Assembly (NCBI RefSeq): GCF_018873765.1
Contig: NC_057923.1
Coordinates: 19,811,913 to 19,875,912 of the forward strand
Source of the DNA: Telopea speciosissima
Taxonomy: Eukaryota; Streptophyta; Magnoliopsida; Proteales; Proteaceae
Reading direction: 5' to 3'
DNA length: 64,000 nt
A program made the position numbers and the translations under genes. Each line of letters opens with the position of its first letter. Within the stretch, counting starts at the first letter, position 1. Shown piece after piece: positions 10,181 to 20,500 of the stretch. Under the pieces are notes generated by a model. It did not search any database, was not told the origin of the DNA, and was given only the letters and a program-made list of their open reading frames with translations.

Positions 10181-11431
10181 CTATTGATGAAGTTGTTTGC
10201 TTCTACTGGTAATACTTTTCAGGTGTTCTGAGTTCCAAGTACGGTCTACCTTCTTACCCCCCGGAGTCTTCAAGCTGTAGGTCCCTGGACGTATCTGCTT
10301 GGAGACTATGTAGGGTCCTTCCCAGTTGGCTGACAGCTTCCCTGCCTTCTGTGGCTATGATGCACTTGCCCTCCGTAGGACTAGATCTCCCTGGTGGAAT
10401 AGCCTTTCCTTGACCCTGGCATTATAGTACCTGGTAGTACGTTGTTGGTAGGCGACGTTCCTTAGTAGTGCTCTCTCACGGACCTCATCTATAAAGTCTA
10501 GGTTCGCCCGTAGTCCATCGATATAGGTACGTTCGTTGAAGTGCAGAACCCTATGGGACATGGCGCAGACCTCTACTGGTGCCAATGCTTCAGTGCCATA
10601 TGCTAGGCGGAATGGACTCTCTCTTGTGGGTGTCTGTACTGTAGTTCGGTACGCCCACAGAACGCTTGGTAGCTCTTCGACCCATTTCCCTTTGGCTCCC
10701 TCTAGCCTTTTCTGAACTCCTTCCAATAGTGTTCTGTTGGTGACCTCCACCTGACCATTGGCCTGTGGGTATGCTACCGATACAGGCCGATAGTCGATGT
10801 TATAGCTGTGACAGAATGCTTGGAATTTGGGGTTGTTGAATTGTTTATCGTTGTCTGAGACGAGGATCTGTGGTACCCCAAACCTGTAGATGACGTCATC
10901 GCGGACGAACTTCTCCATCTTTGTCTCTGTTATCTTGGCCAAGGGTTTAGCTTCGACCCACTTGGTGAAGTAGTTAATTGCGACGACCAGGTACTTTCTA
11001 TTTCCAGGTGCTGCGGTGAAGTTGCCTAAGCTGTTCAGTCCCCACATAGCAAAATGTATGGGGTTGAGGATTGATGTCAGCTTGGTGGCGGGTAGATGGG
11101 GTACTGGGGCGAACAACTGACATTGCTCGCATTTCTTGGCATATTGGATGGCCTCCTCTTGCATTCGTGGCCAGTATAGTCCCTGACGGAGGATTTTGTA
11201 GGCTAGGGCTTGTCCCCCCATGTGGCTTCCACATATCCCCTCATGGACTTCTGCTAGGGCGTACTCTGCCCCCTTGGGTCCTAGGCACCGGAGTAGTGCT
11301 GTTGTTGCCCCCCGCTTGTACAATACCCCTTCTAGGACGGTGTACTTTGCAGCTCTCATCCTGATCTTCCTTGCCTCGGCCTTGTCTTCTGGTAAGACGT
11401 CGTTCTGGAGGTAGTTGAGTAGAGGGTCCAT
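10181..11431 (-). pseudogene. Tat integrase domain (end of pol)
   Basis: The frame has an HHCC zinc finger (HEGICGSHMGG...CEQCQL), then the catalytic core (FTKWVEAKPLAKITE, RFGVPQILVSDNDKQF, YPQANGQVEVTNRTLLEG) and a C-terminal tail ending NWEGPYIVSKQI ... RTWNSEHL before a stop at 10181-10183. The first catalytic Asp, expected in W-G-[LM]-D, is Asn (WGLN; codon 11033-11035), a GAC-to-AAC change. The second Asp and the Glu are present. An in-frame TAG ends the main open stretch at 10355. It is preceded in frame by the second RNase H. The enzyme cannot be active as written. Confidence 0.9.
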
Positions 11432-11461
11432 CCAGCTAGGTCCCTCATCGATTTCGTTAAC

Positions 11462-12052
11462 CTACTTTTCCTTATACATTGGCTCATGCAGGATCTCAAC
11501 ATAGACTGTACTAGCCAAATTTTGGAGTTCCTCATTGGCTAGCCTGGATAGGGTGTCGGCGGTGGCGTTCTCGTCCCTAGGAACTCGAACCATCTCGAAC
11601 TTCACAAAACCCTCGATCAATGCTTGAGCACGTGCTAGATATGATGTCATCCTATCATCTTTCGCCTCGTACTCTCCATTCACCTGATTCACCACAAGCT
11701 GGGAGTTGTTCCGGGTGGATAGGTGTGTGACTTGGATGGCTCTGGCCACCCGGAGTCTAGCTAGTAGTGCTTTGTATTCTGCTTCATTATTGGATGCTTG
11801 GAAGGTGAATCGGAGAGCATATTAGATATGAAATCCTTCAGGGCTGGTTAATATGAGGCCAGCGCCGCTTCCCGCCACGTTACTCGACCCGTCCACTAAC
11901 ATGTCCCACGATCCATGATCCTTCTCCTCGAGCTCCCCTATCTCTGGTTCGATCTCAGACAGGGTACACTCTGCAATAAAATCTGCAAGAGCCTGGCCTT
12001 TGATGGCTATTCTTGGTTGGAACCTGATGTCATGCTCACTTAACTCTACCAC
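11462..12052 (-). pseudogene. Second (archaeal-type) RNase H domain of Tat pol
   Basis: The motifs WDMLVDGSSNVAGSGAGLIL, NNEAEYKALLA, NNSQLVVNQVNGEY and DENATADTLSRLA are those of the RVT_3/archaeal-like RNase H that Tat-lineage elements carry in addition to the ordinary one. The catalytic Asp usual in S-D-S-Q-L-V is Asn here (codon 11705-11707). A stop at 11822 (TAA) splits the domain, and a TAG at 11462 separates it from integrase. All parts share one reading frame. Confidence 0.85.
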
Positions 12053-12079
12053 CCATGCTATTAATCGTGCGGAGACGTC

Positions 12080-13760
12080 TAGCTTGTGGAGTATCTTCTT
12101 CAGAGGTAGGTCTGTGAGGACCGTGATGGTATGGGCTTAGAAGTATGGTCGTAGCTTCCTAGCTGCGATTACCAATGCATAGGCTACCTTCTCGATCCTA
12201 GTGTACCTGGTCTCTGCATCGATCAGAACATGGCTGACGTAGTAGATAGGCCTCTGAACTTTATCTTCTTCCTTTAACAGTACTGCGCTGACCGCGACAG
12301 GGGTGGCGGCCAGGTAGAGCTACAACTCTTCGTTAGGTTCTGGTCGCCCAAGCAGTGGTGGGCTCTCTAGGTACTCCTTCAATTCTTCGAACACCTTCTG
12401 GCACTCTTCTGTCCATGTGAAATCTTTAGGGCTTCGGAGGTTCTTCAATGTTTTGAAGAATGGTAAGCACTTATCACCTGATCGTGACACGAACCTGGAA
12501 AGGGCGGTGACCCTTCCATTCAACCTCTGCACTTCCTTAACCGTCCGAGGAGGTGCCATCTCTTAGATGGCATTGATCTTGGATGGATTGGCTTCTATTC
12601 CGCGTACTGAGACCATGAACCCCAGGAATTTTCTTGACGTTACACCGGAGGTGCACTTTGCAGGGTTTAGCTTCATCTAGTTCTTCCTCAGTACTGTGAA
12701 TGCTTCCTCTAAGTCGGTCAAGTGTTGGTTGGCATGGATGCTTTTCACGAGCATGTCATCCACATATACCTCCATGTTGCGCCCGATCTGCTCCTCGAAC
12801 ATCTTGCTGACCATCCTCTGATAGGTGGCCCCTGCATTCTTCAACCCGAACGGCATGACGTTGTAGCAGTAGTTCTCTTTGTCCGTCCGGAATGCGGTGT
12901 AGGACTCATCACCCTCATGCATGAGGATCTGGTTGTACCCGGAGTAGGCATCCATGAAACTCAGCATCTCATGGCCGGCGGTGGCGTCGATCAGTAGGTC
13001 AATCCTGGGCAGTGGGTACTCATCTATTGGGCATGCCTTGTTTAGGTCGGTGTAGTCGACACACATCCTCCACTTCCCACTTGGCTTTGGTACCATGACC
13101 ACATTTGCGAGCCAAGTTGGGAACTTCTCCTTTCTGATGAACCCTGATTGACTCAACTTCTCGACCTCTTCCTTGATTGCTGCTTGTCGGTCGAGGGCGA
13201 AGTTACGCCGCTTCTGTTGAATGGGCTGCCCGGTTGGGTCAACATGTAGTCGGTGCTCTGCTATGGAACGTGGTATTCCCGATATGTCAGAGGTCGACCA
13301 TGCAAAGACATCCATGTTCGCTTGGAGGAGGTTTCCAAGCCCTTCTTTCTGTTCCTTACTTAGTAGCGAGCCAACCTGTACGACCTTGGAGGGGTCGTCC
13401 CGGCTGAGGGGCCATGGGATGAGGTCTTCTACTGGTCTTCCTCTCCTCTCTGTCAATTCATCTCTCTGGTCACTGACCACATTCTCTAGGCAGAGTGCCA
13501 TTCCGCGGGTGTTACCATTGATCTTTTTCATGAAGGTGGTGTAGCACTCCCTTGCTTTCTTCTGATCTCCTCGGACTTCGCCTACCCCATTCTCGGTGGG
13601 GAACTTCATCTTCAGGTGGAGTGGCAATATGACTCCTCTAAGGGCTATCAGAGATGGTCGCCCTAGGAGGCCGTTGAAGGACACCACAGACTTGACAACC
13701 ATGAAATTCACCATGATAGTCACTTATCGAGGGTGTAACCCTAAGGTGACGGGTAGTTAT
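12080..13760 (-). pseudogene. Tat reverse transcriptase and first RNase H
   Basis: The stretch 12677-13723 is open and has the RT motifs KWRMCVDYTDLNKACP, SFMDAYSGYNQI, YCYNVMPFGLKNAGATYQRM and the catalytic YVDDMLVKS. It continues past a stop into SPAKC/FLGFMVS-type thumb sequence and connection motifs (FTWTEECQKVFEELK, PIYYVSHVL, ALVIAARKLRPYF), the decayed first RNase H region. Stops at about 12677, 12561, 12320 and 12138 interrupt the frame; several are one C-to-T change from a Gln codon. No frameshift is needed across the domain. Confidence 0.88.
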
Positions 13761-13975
13761 ATGGTATCTCTGATGGAGGCGGTGACACCTAAGAATCTAT
13801 GGAGATAAGTGGGCTCTGGTTTAAGCTGATCGTCCCCGAACCCGAACTGTTGATAGGCGTCCAAGGAGAGTACGTCAACAGATGCCCTCGTGTCTATCAG
13901 TACCCTGTGTACAAGTCGGTTAGCTACCTCTACCTGTACTACCAGGGCATCCTCATGTGGGAAGTTTAGTCATTT
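13761..13975 (-). pseudogene. Tat aspartic protease region with altered active site
   Basis: The pattern VQVEVANRLVHRVLID then TRASVDVLSLDAY is the retroviral-type aspartic protease start, where D-[ST]-G-A-S is expected. Here the glycine codon has become AGG (Arg), so the site reads D-T-R-A-S (13886-13894). A TGA just upstream (about 13968) and two stops near 13740-13770 also break the frame. It lies between gag and RT as expected. Confidence 0.75.
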
Positions 13976-16041
13976 CAGGTCTTCATTCGAGAAGGAGATC
14001 ACCGCCTCGGTCTTGGCTATCTTGCTTGGCTTCTCTGCCACTCCCACGAACCTGGCATGGGCTTTAGCTTTTCTGGTGGAGTCTTGCCCCGGTCCTCCAA
14101 GTATGGTGAGGATAGGAGGTCCCTTGGTGCCACTAGGTTCTGTTGCATCTCTTCGCTCTTCTGGGCGATCTCTCTCTCGATCTGTTCTTCTTTCTTCTCG
14201 TCTCGGTTCCACTCTGTCTCCATCACGACCTCTATCTCCTTGGCCTGAGCGGTTGTCACGTCTCCCCTTCACATACTTGTTCAAGCTTCTTGCTCTTACA
14301 AGTTGTTCTATCTCTCTCTTCAATTGATAGCACTCCTCTGTGTCGCGCCCATTCTCTTTGTGGAAGAGACAGTACTTGTTAGGGTTTCACTTCTCTGGTC
14401 CTGCTAGCATGGGTCGTGGCCAATGGAGTAGGTCACGGTCTTGGATCTGCATGAGTATCTGGGACCTGGTGGTGTTCAGTGGTGTGAACTCAGGGGTGCT
14501 TGCCCTCTCACTTCTCTCTGGGCGACGGTCTGTCCTCCCCGATGGGCGATCGCCCTTCTCTTATCGACGCTCTGTCCTCGACCTCTTACTTTCTTTGCGG
14601 TCATCAGGTGCTGACCTCTTGTTGTCCTACGGCTTGGCATCGATTATCTTCGTTCTAGCTTGTAGTACCTCGGCCATATTTGCAAACTCGTTGCACCACT
14701 CCAGGAGCTCTTTCATAGTCCTGGTCTCATGACGTGCCAGGTCCTTGATCAGGTCTAGGTCCCTGATACCTCCTGCTAGGGCTGCATGTTGTGTCTGGTA
14801 GTCCAAGTCTCAAACCTCTAGGGACTCCTTAGTGAACCTGCTAACGTACTCCCTAAGAGATTCCCCAGGGTTCTGTACCACATTCAATAGATTGACGGTG
14901 GTCTTCTTCTGCTTGACACTGCTTTGGAAGATGGTGACGAACTGTTCACATAGCTCTACGAACGAGCATATAGATCTCGGTCGTAGCCTGGAGAACCATG
15001 ATGTGGCTGCTCCCTTGAGGGATGCAGGGAATGCCCGACAGGAGACCACGTCCGACCCACCATACAACTTCATTATGCCATTAAAGTAGTTGATGTGGTC
15101 ATTAGGGTCGGTGGTACCACTGTAAAGTTCAAAGGTGGGTAGTCGAAATCTAGAAGGTAGCGTGGCTGATATGATCTCTGTCGAGAATGGGTGTTGTCCA
15201 GGTATGGAATGTGTCTTGCCTTTGGTCTACTTCTTCAACCCTTTCAGCTTCTCATCCAGGTCGCGGAGTCTTCGATCGAGCTCCTTGTCCCGTGTCTGTC
15301 CCTCACGCCTGGCAGGACATTCGTTGCTACCCTATTCACGCTCTCTCCTGGATGTCCCCTCCCGCCTTGAGTGTTGGCGGGATGGTGAATGGTCATGCCG
15401 TGATGAACCCTATCGTGAAGGTGAGGGGTTTTCCTCTCTATAGGTCCAGCTTCGTCGTGGTATGTGACCTTCTTCAAGTCGTCCGTCGAACATAGACCTC
15501 CGGACCGATCTCTCCGGGCTAGGCGCCCTCACCCTGGGTGTTGGCGTCCTCCCACGTTCTGACCGTGGTGAGAGGTCTCTTTTGATCTCCTGGGACGCTG
15601 GGAAGGCTCCCCTCGGTGCGGAGTGGGGGTAGCCCATTGCGCAAGTCTCTCTGATCCCACTCCCCTGGGAGATGATCTCCTAGGGTTCGGCTCTTGTCGA
15701 GGTACGGACTCCACCCTTGCTGATGGCGACGTCCTTCTGCCGTGAGCCGTCGCACGCTGTGTCAGGTATTCTCGAAAGAGTCATTGTTCATCGAGGATCT
15801 GTCGTTGCAGGTCGTTGATCTGACCTACAGTGGCTGGAGCATTGGGGTCAGGTATCACCTCCACCACCACATCGTCTACCTCGTCATTGTTGGGCTCGTC
15901 GATCACAAACTGGTCATTAAGGGGGATCTCTTCCTCCAGAGAGACATGGTCCTGGTCATTGGCTCTGTGGCGAGAGCACTCTGGGGGTGGTGATCCATTC
16001 CTTGCTCCGTTGTTGGTGGTGGTAGTCTTCCTTCGTGCCAT
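13976..16041 (-). pseudogene. Tat gag region
   Basis: The region starts at ATG 16039-16041 with an acidic N-terminal piece (VDDVVVEVIPDPNAPATVGQ), then basic Ser/Arg/Pro-rich sequence. One frameshift near 15640 is followed by the Retrotrans_gag core: PSRFRLPTFELYSGTTDPND, CRAFPASLKGAATSWFSRL, SFVELCEQFVTIF and ESLREYVSRFTKESLEV (14810-15210). The C-terminal part has the Tat-type ECYQLKREIEQLVRARSLNKYV (two runs, near 14280-14340). Stops include TGA at 15781, 15410 and 14810. From about 15637 to 10355 all remaining pieces share one frame. Confidence 0.82.
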
Positions 16042-16086
16042 TGAATGAATAAGGAAGCGAGCTAGTAGCTGTAATGGCTAGCGTCG

Positions 16087-16104
16087 TTCCCACAGACGGC
16101 TCCA
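16087..16104 (-). other. Primer binding site of the Tat element
   Basis: The minus strand reads TGGAGCCGTCTGTGGGAA three bases after the 5' LTR. It resembles the TGGCGCCG... primer sites common in plant gypsy elements, with one change near the start. Confidence 0.65.
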
Positions 16105-16107
16105 ATC

Positions 16108-16909
16108 TGTTGCGTCAAGAAATCGTCGAGCGGTCCTGCGAGTGCCGTCACCTGCAAGTGGACCAAGGGGTCAACAGAGAGAGAACCGGTGTGGTTTCGG
16201 CCTAGGACTCTCCGATGCCATCTCCTGAGCAAATAGATGAATAGTGATTATTCAATATGAGTTTTGATGTCCCGCAATAGGGTTGTGTACCTTGCCTTTT
16301 ATAGTAGTGTATGGCGGTGTGGAGAGTCCCAGTTTGATGGCGATTGTGCCGTTGAGTGGATAGAGGCCCTGGGGAACGGGGCTTTATCCTGATTGGCCAT
16401 CTCCCCGCGGGAGGGAGTGCCCTGGTGGTATCAAGATCCTTGGCGGATAGATACCCGCGTGTGGTGATAACGTCATTGGTGCTTGAATCTGTCTGGGTGA
16501 CGTGACTTCTAAGCGGTGGCCTAGAGTCTTGGTGGTGACATGAGTCTGTAGTGACACGATTGGATCATAGATGAGTGGCCCTGGTGTCCGTGTACATCAC
16601 GTCTGCGTCCACGAGGCCGCGCCTGGGTGCAGGCCGTGCCTGGGTGAGAGGCCGTGCCTGGGTGTAGGCCGCGCCTGAGTGAGAGGCCGCTCCTGGGTGA
16701 GAGGCTGCGCCTGGGTGCACCGCGCTTGAGTGAGAGGCCGCGCCTGGGTGAGTGTCCGTGCCTGGGTGTGGCCGTGCCTGGGTGAGGCCGCGCCTGGGTG
16801 TTGGCCGCCCCCGGGTAGGACCCCCGGTTGGTTCTCCTTGGTTCTGGAGCGGGTCGCTCTGTGTCGCGTGGCAGCCGCTGATTGGTCTGATGAATCTTGG
16901 ATGTATCAC
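16108..16909 (-). repeat. Tat element 5' LTR (right copy)
   Basis: An 802-bp direct repeat of 5003-5826 with the same TG...CA ends. It carries the GGCCGCGCCTGGGTG-type array at about 16610-16805 and lacks a short stretch (AAAGTTAG, near 5113-5120) present in the left LTR. It ends at 16909, followed by the target duplication CTGTT. Confidence 0.93.
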
Positions 16910-16914
16910 TGTTG

Positions 16915-17467
16915 TTACAACTTACAACGATATTCTACTATTTGTATTAGTAAGAAATCTAGACATCTTGTTTCCTTAGCTCATAATAATGCAGCTCATA
17001 ATAATGCTACATGTGCTAGAAGGTATTGGAGCAGGGTTTATGTAAGAGAATATACTTCATATGTAATTTACCAAAGAAGTTCACCAAAAAAGCAAAAAAA
17101 CAAAAAAATAAACTCCCGGTATCGTATTGCTCGATACCGGTTTTGCCACTAATCAATCCAATACTATACTGATACCATAACGATGACACAATACGGACAA
17201 GGGGTAAAATGATCAAAACACCCATTTTGACCATGATTCAGGGGTAAATTTGTCTGATAAGGTCGATCCGTTCCTATACCAGTATTGTATTGGTTTTGTA
17301 GGTGACCGATACCGGATCTGATACCGTGCACTAAAACCATGCTCTAAACCAATTCCACGGCGAGAGAGTCTCAGAAGTCGGACCTTACAAAAAGTGCTAA
17401 AACCCTAAAACTTTAAGGTCTTCCTCCCAAGTCTGCAACCGTTACGACCTCCAGACGCTGTACAACA
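16915..17467. promoter_or_regulatory. 5' flank of the La gene
   Basis: The 550 bp between the Tat element and the La start codon. Bases 17115-17335 contain repeated GATACCG/CGGTATCG motifs in both orientations, suggesting an old MITE-like insertion. Close to the gene lie a telo-box (17400-17408) and a CT-containing leader. I see no clear TATA box. The Tat insertion therefore sits only about 0.55 kb upstream of the start codon. Confidence 0.5.
17400..17408 (+). promoter_or_regulatory. Telo-box AAACCCTAA
   Basis: The motif stands 60 bp before the La ATG. Telo-boxes are common near transcription starts of plant genes for ribosomal and other RNA-handling proteins, which fits the gene downstream. 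Confidence 0.55.
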
Positions 17468-17518
17468 ATGGCGACCGCTTCATTGGACGAAGAAACAGCA
17501 AAGAAAGTCCTTCGCCAG
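17468..17518 (+). CDS. LA1: La exon 1 (residues 1-17)
   Basis: ATG in ACAACAATGGCG context. It encodes the start of the La motif up to KKVLRQ, and the donor is CAG|GTAAAA. Gln17 matches the conserved Gln20 of human La. Confidence 0.93.
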
Positions 17519-20500
17519 GTAAAAATCTTTGTTCTTCTTTTTTGTAATCTTTAACTTCGTTTCCCGACTTCCTCGTTTGGCTAGATTTTAAAACCGATTC
17601 CTCTAATCTCCCCTCTCAGGTGGAGTTTTACTTCAGCGACAGCAATCTTCCCAGAGATAATTTCCTGAAGAAATTGATTAGCGAGAGCGAAGATGGAAGT
17701 ATCCTTTAGTTGAATTGATTCCTTTTCTTTGTTCTTAGTTTTCTAATTCTATCCTATTTACTCTTATTCTTTTAGTCTCCATTTTCTTTAATTTTAACTT
17801 CAGTGGTTAATCTGGCGTTGATTTGCTCGTTCTCTCGGATGAAGTCACATCTCGGTCTGGGTGATGCGAAGCCGGATAATGTCTCCGAAGATGCTGTCAA
17901 GGCTGTCGCCGAAGTCCTGAGGAAATCTGCTTCTCTTAAAATTTCTGAAGATGGTAAGCATATAATTTGTTGTGTTTTTTTGTAAGTCTCACAATAAGTG
18001 ATAGGATAATAGAAGGTGGAAAAAGGATTAGTAAGTGTTGGCTTAGTAGCTGTAGAACCTTTCGGAGGAGGTAAAAAAAGGTGAAATCTTTCATGTAGAA
18101 AGTTTGTCCTTCCCTCATGCGGATGATTGGATATATAAAAAACTAATATTTCTAGGTTTCGTAGGCAGAATAGACAGAGTTCCTTAGTTGTTCGTTCAGA
18201 ATTGATAATTATTATTGTTATTATTTTTAGTTTGTGAAACATAATGTTAATTGTCAAGCACGGATCCATTTACGATCCAGACAAAGTAAAAAAGAGTAGG
18301 AAAACTAAAACTCCCAACTTTTTGCGTCTGTTATCATTTCCAAAAAATTAAGCCTCTGAATATGGTTTGCTTGGGGTGTCTATAGTCTAGACGGAGTCAA
18401 CGGACTATATAGCCGACCCTATTTAGGTGCGGTTGTTGAGTTGCTGTTGATGCTGTTGTGCTCTTTTCTTTTTTCCTTTTTCTATTATTCTTATTCTCTG
18501 GTCTTTGTAAAGATCCACATAGCCGACCCCATTTAGTTGGGATAAGGCTTAGTTGTTGTTGTCTATATTCTAGATGGAACTAGGTTTTTATCTTGGCGAT
18601 TCAAGGAGGGTAGAAGACTTATCTGTAATTAAAGAAAGGAAAATTTACGAAGCACCCCCTGAAAATGGGTCGAAACTCGGATCACCCTCTGAAATTTGAA
18701 AATACTTAGATCACCCCCTGGAATAGAGCCCAATACTCAGATTCAACCCTACCGTTAGTCAACTAATGAAGTCAGCTAGTTAAAATTTTTGAAAACCCTA
18801 AACTACCCATAGAAGAGTATAATTTCTATTTTGCCCTTAGATCTAAAAACCCAATATGTATTTTTTTTTTTCTTTATTAAAATAAGGAATCGGAGAGGGA
18901 ATATCCCCTCTCCTTCTTCCCCAAATGGGTAAACCGAATGGATTTAGGGTTTGTACCCCGTTCCTACACCTTCCGCTCAGACCACTCCACCTCTCTCTCC
19001 TCCAGCACCGGCACTGGCACTGGCACCGGCCTATGAATCTTCCCACTCTCCCCTTGATCTCCTGTTTCGCTTGATAATTTAGCCTTTATTTTATCCCCTT
19101 GACCTCCACCTCTCTCCTCCATTTCAATCTGATCTTCATCCAAGTAGCACACTAACCAGAAATCAGAATGCCCCCAAAAGCAGGTCGAGTGGAGGCCCTA
19201 GGTAGGGCTTTATGCTCCAAAAGTTTCACAGCAAACAGATCAGAGGGTTGGGTTTAATTGAAGGTTTATTATGCTGAAAAAAAAAACAGAAAACAGAGTA
19301 TACAATGAAGCCTTAAATCTGGAATTAAACCGATCAGATGCTTCCTGTTATTAGAGATTGATTGAGAGATAAAAGGACCGCCCAACACTTCTCTATTGAT
19401 TATGCTGCGAATCATGGAACCGGAGGTGAATTGGGATGAAAGGGATGAAGAACAGGGGTTGGGAGTGGAGGTGGGACGATGGATTGCACCATCATCATAC
19501 CAATACGGCAGTTTCCCCTCATCAATTTCTTCCCTTTCAACTCTCATGGCCAACGACGAAGATCTCCACTCTCATTTCACTCATTTTCACTCAAGTGAGA
19601 GAAGAGAAAACGTGGAGAGGTGGAACTGGCACATGAGCACATTGGAGATTTGGAACAAATTTAGAAACAAAAAGGAAAAAATTAATGGGAAAGTAATTTT
19701 AAAACTACAACTGAGGCTTTTATTTTAGAACAGGGAAGAAGAGGTAAGGGAGAGAGAGAGAGCGAGAGAGAGGTGGAGAAGAGGCGTAAGGATTGGAGAG
19801 AAGAGAGAGGTATGGATCAACAAAAGCCGACAAAGAAAAAGATGAACAATCTCTTATTAGACTTTCTTTCAATTGTGTCTTCCCAGGTGTCGTTTTCCAG
19901 AGGAATAAACGAAAGGGATATCTGTACTCTGTAGATCTGTAGAGTATCGTTGACGTTGAGGAAGTTGCAGGCCGGTCGGAAATGACATGCCGAGAATTCC
20001 ATTCACTTTTCCCCTTAATCTATACCCTTCCTTACTCCCATTCTCCATTTCCACTAACCGAAAACCCAAACAAAGCTCACCGAACCACCTTCATATCTGT
20101 TATTCCCATAACCCAAAACCCATTAGATTTGGTTTTAGTGTTGCAGGTTATGTGAGAAAGAGGGTTGGGGTATTTTAGGTTGAAGAAGAAGGAAAGGGTA
20201 GTATTGTAAATTAGATTCTAATGATTTAGTACAAGGGTAAAATAGTTTTTTTACGCCAATAACTAACAGCAGACTAACACCGTTAGTGTAGAGGGGGTGA
20301 TCTGAGTATTTTCAAATTTCAGGGGGTGATCCGAGTTTCGACCCATTTTCAAGGGGTGTTTCGTAAATTTCCCTTAAAGAAATTATATAGGCTATATATT
20401 TGATTTGCTTTAGTTTTCTTGTGGTTTTTACGTTGATGACTGAAAAACAGCAACAGGATTGCTATAGACTTGTGATTGTAATCTCTGAGTGGAGCTGCAA

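Larger units (their letters stand above)
4998..16914 (-). mobile_element. Ty3/gypsy retrotransposon, Tat-type, complete but decayed
   Basis: A full-length element on the minus strand. The LTRs at 16108-16909 (5') and 5003-5826 (3') both have TG...CA ends, and the element is flanked by the 5-bp target duplication CTGTT (4998-5002 and 16910-16914). A primer site lies inside the right LTR and a polypurine tract inside the left LTR. The internal order is gag, protease, RT, RNase H, a second archaeal-type RNase H, integrase: gypsy order with the dual RNase H known from the Tat/Ogre lineage. Between integrase and the 3' LTR are a 33-bp minisatellite and a plus-strand (antisense) gene, also known from that lineage. 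The LTRs differ at roughly one base in 17 over their first 330 bp by eye, so the insertion is not recent. Confidence 0.93.

Noticed and set aside
13177..13407. Plus-strand ORFs opposite the Tat pol (12.7-15.5 kb)
   Set aside because: Shadows of the minus-strand gag-pol frame; no independent motif.
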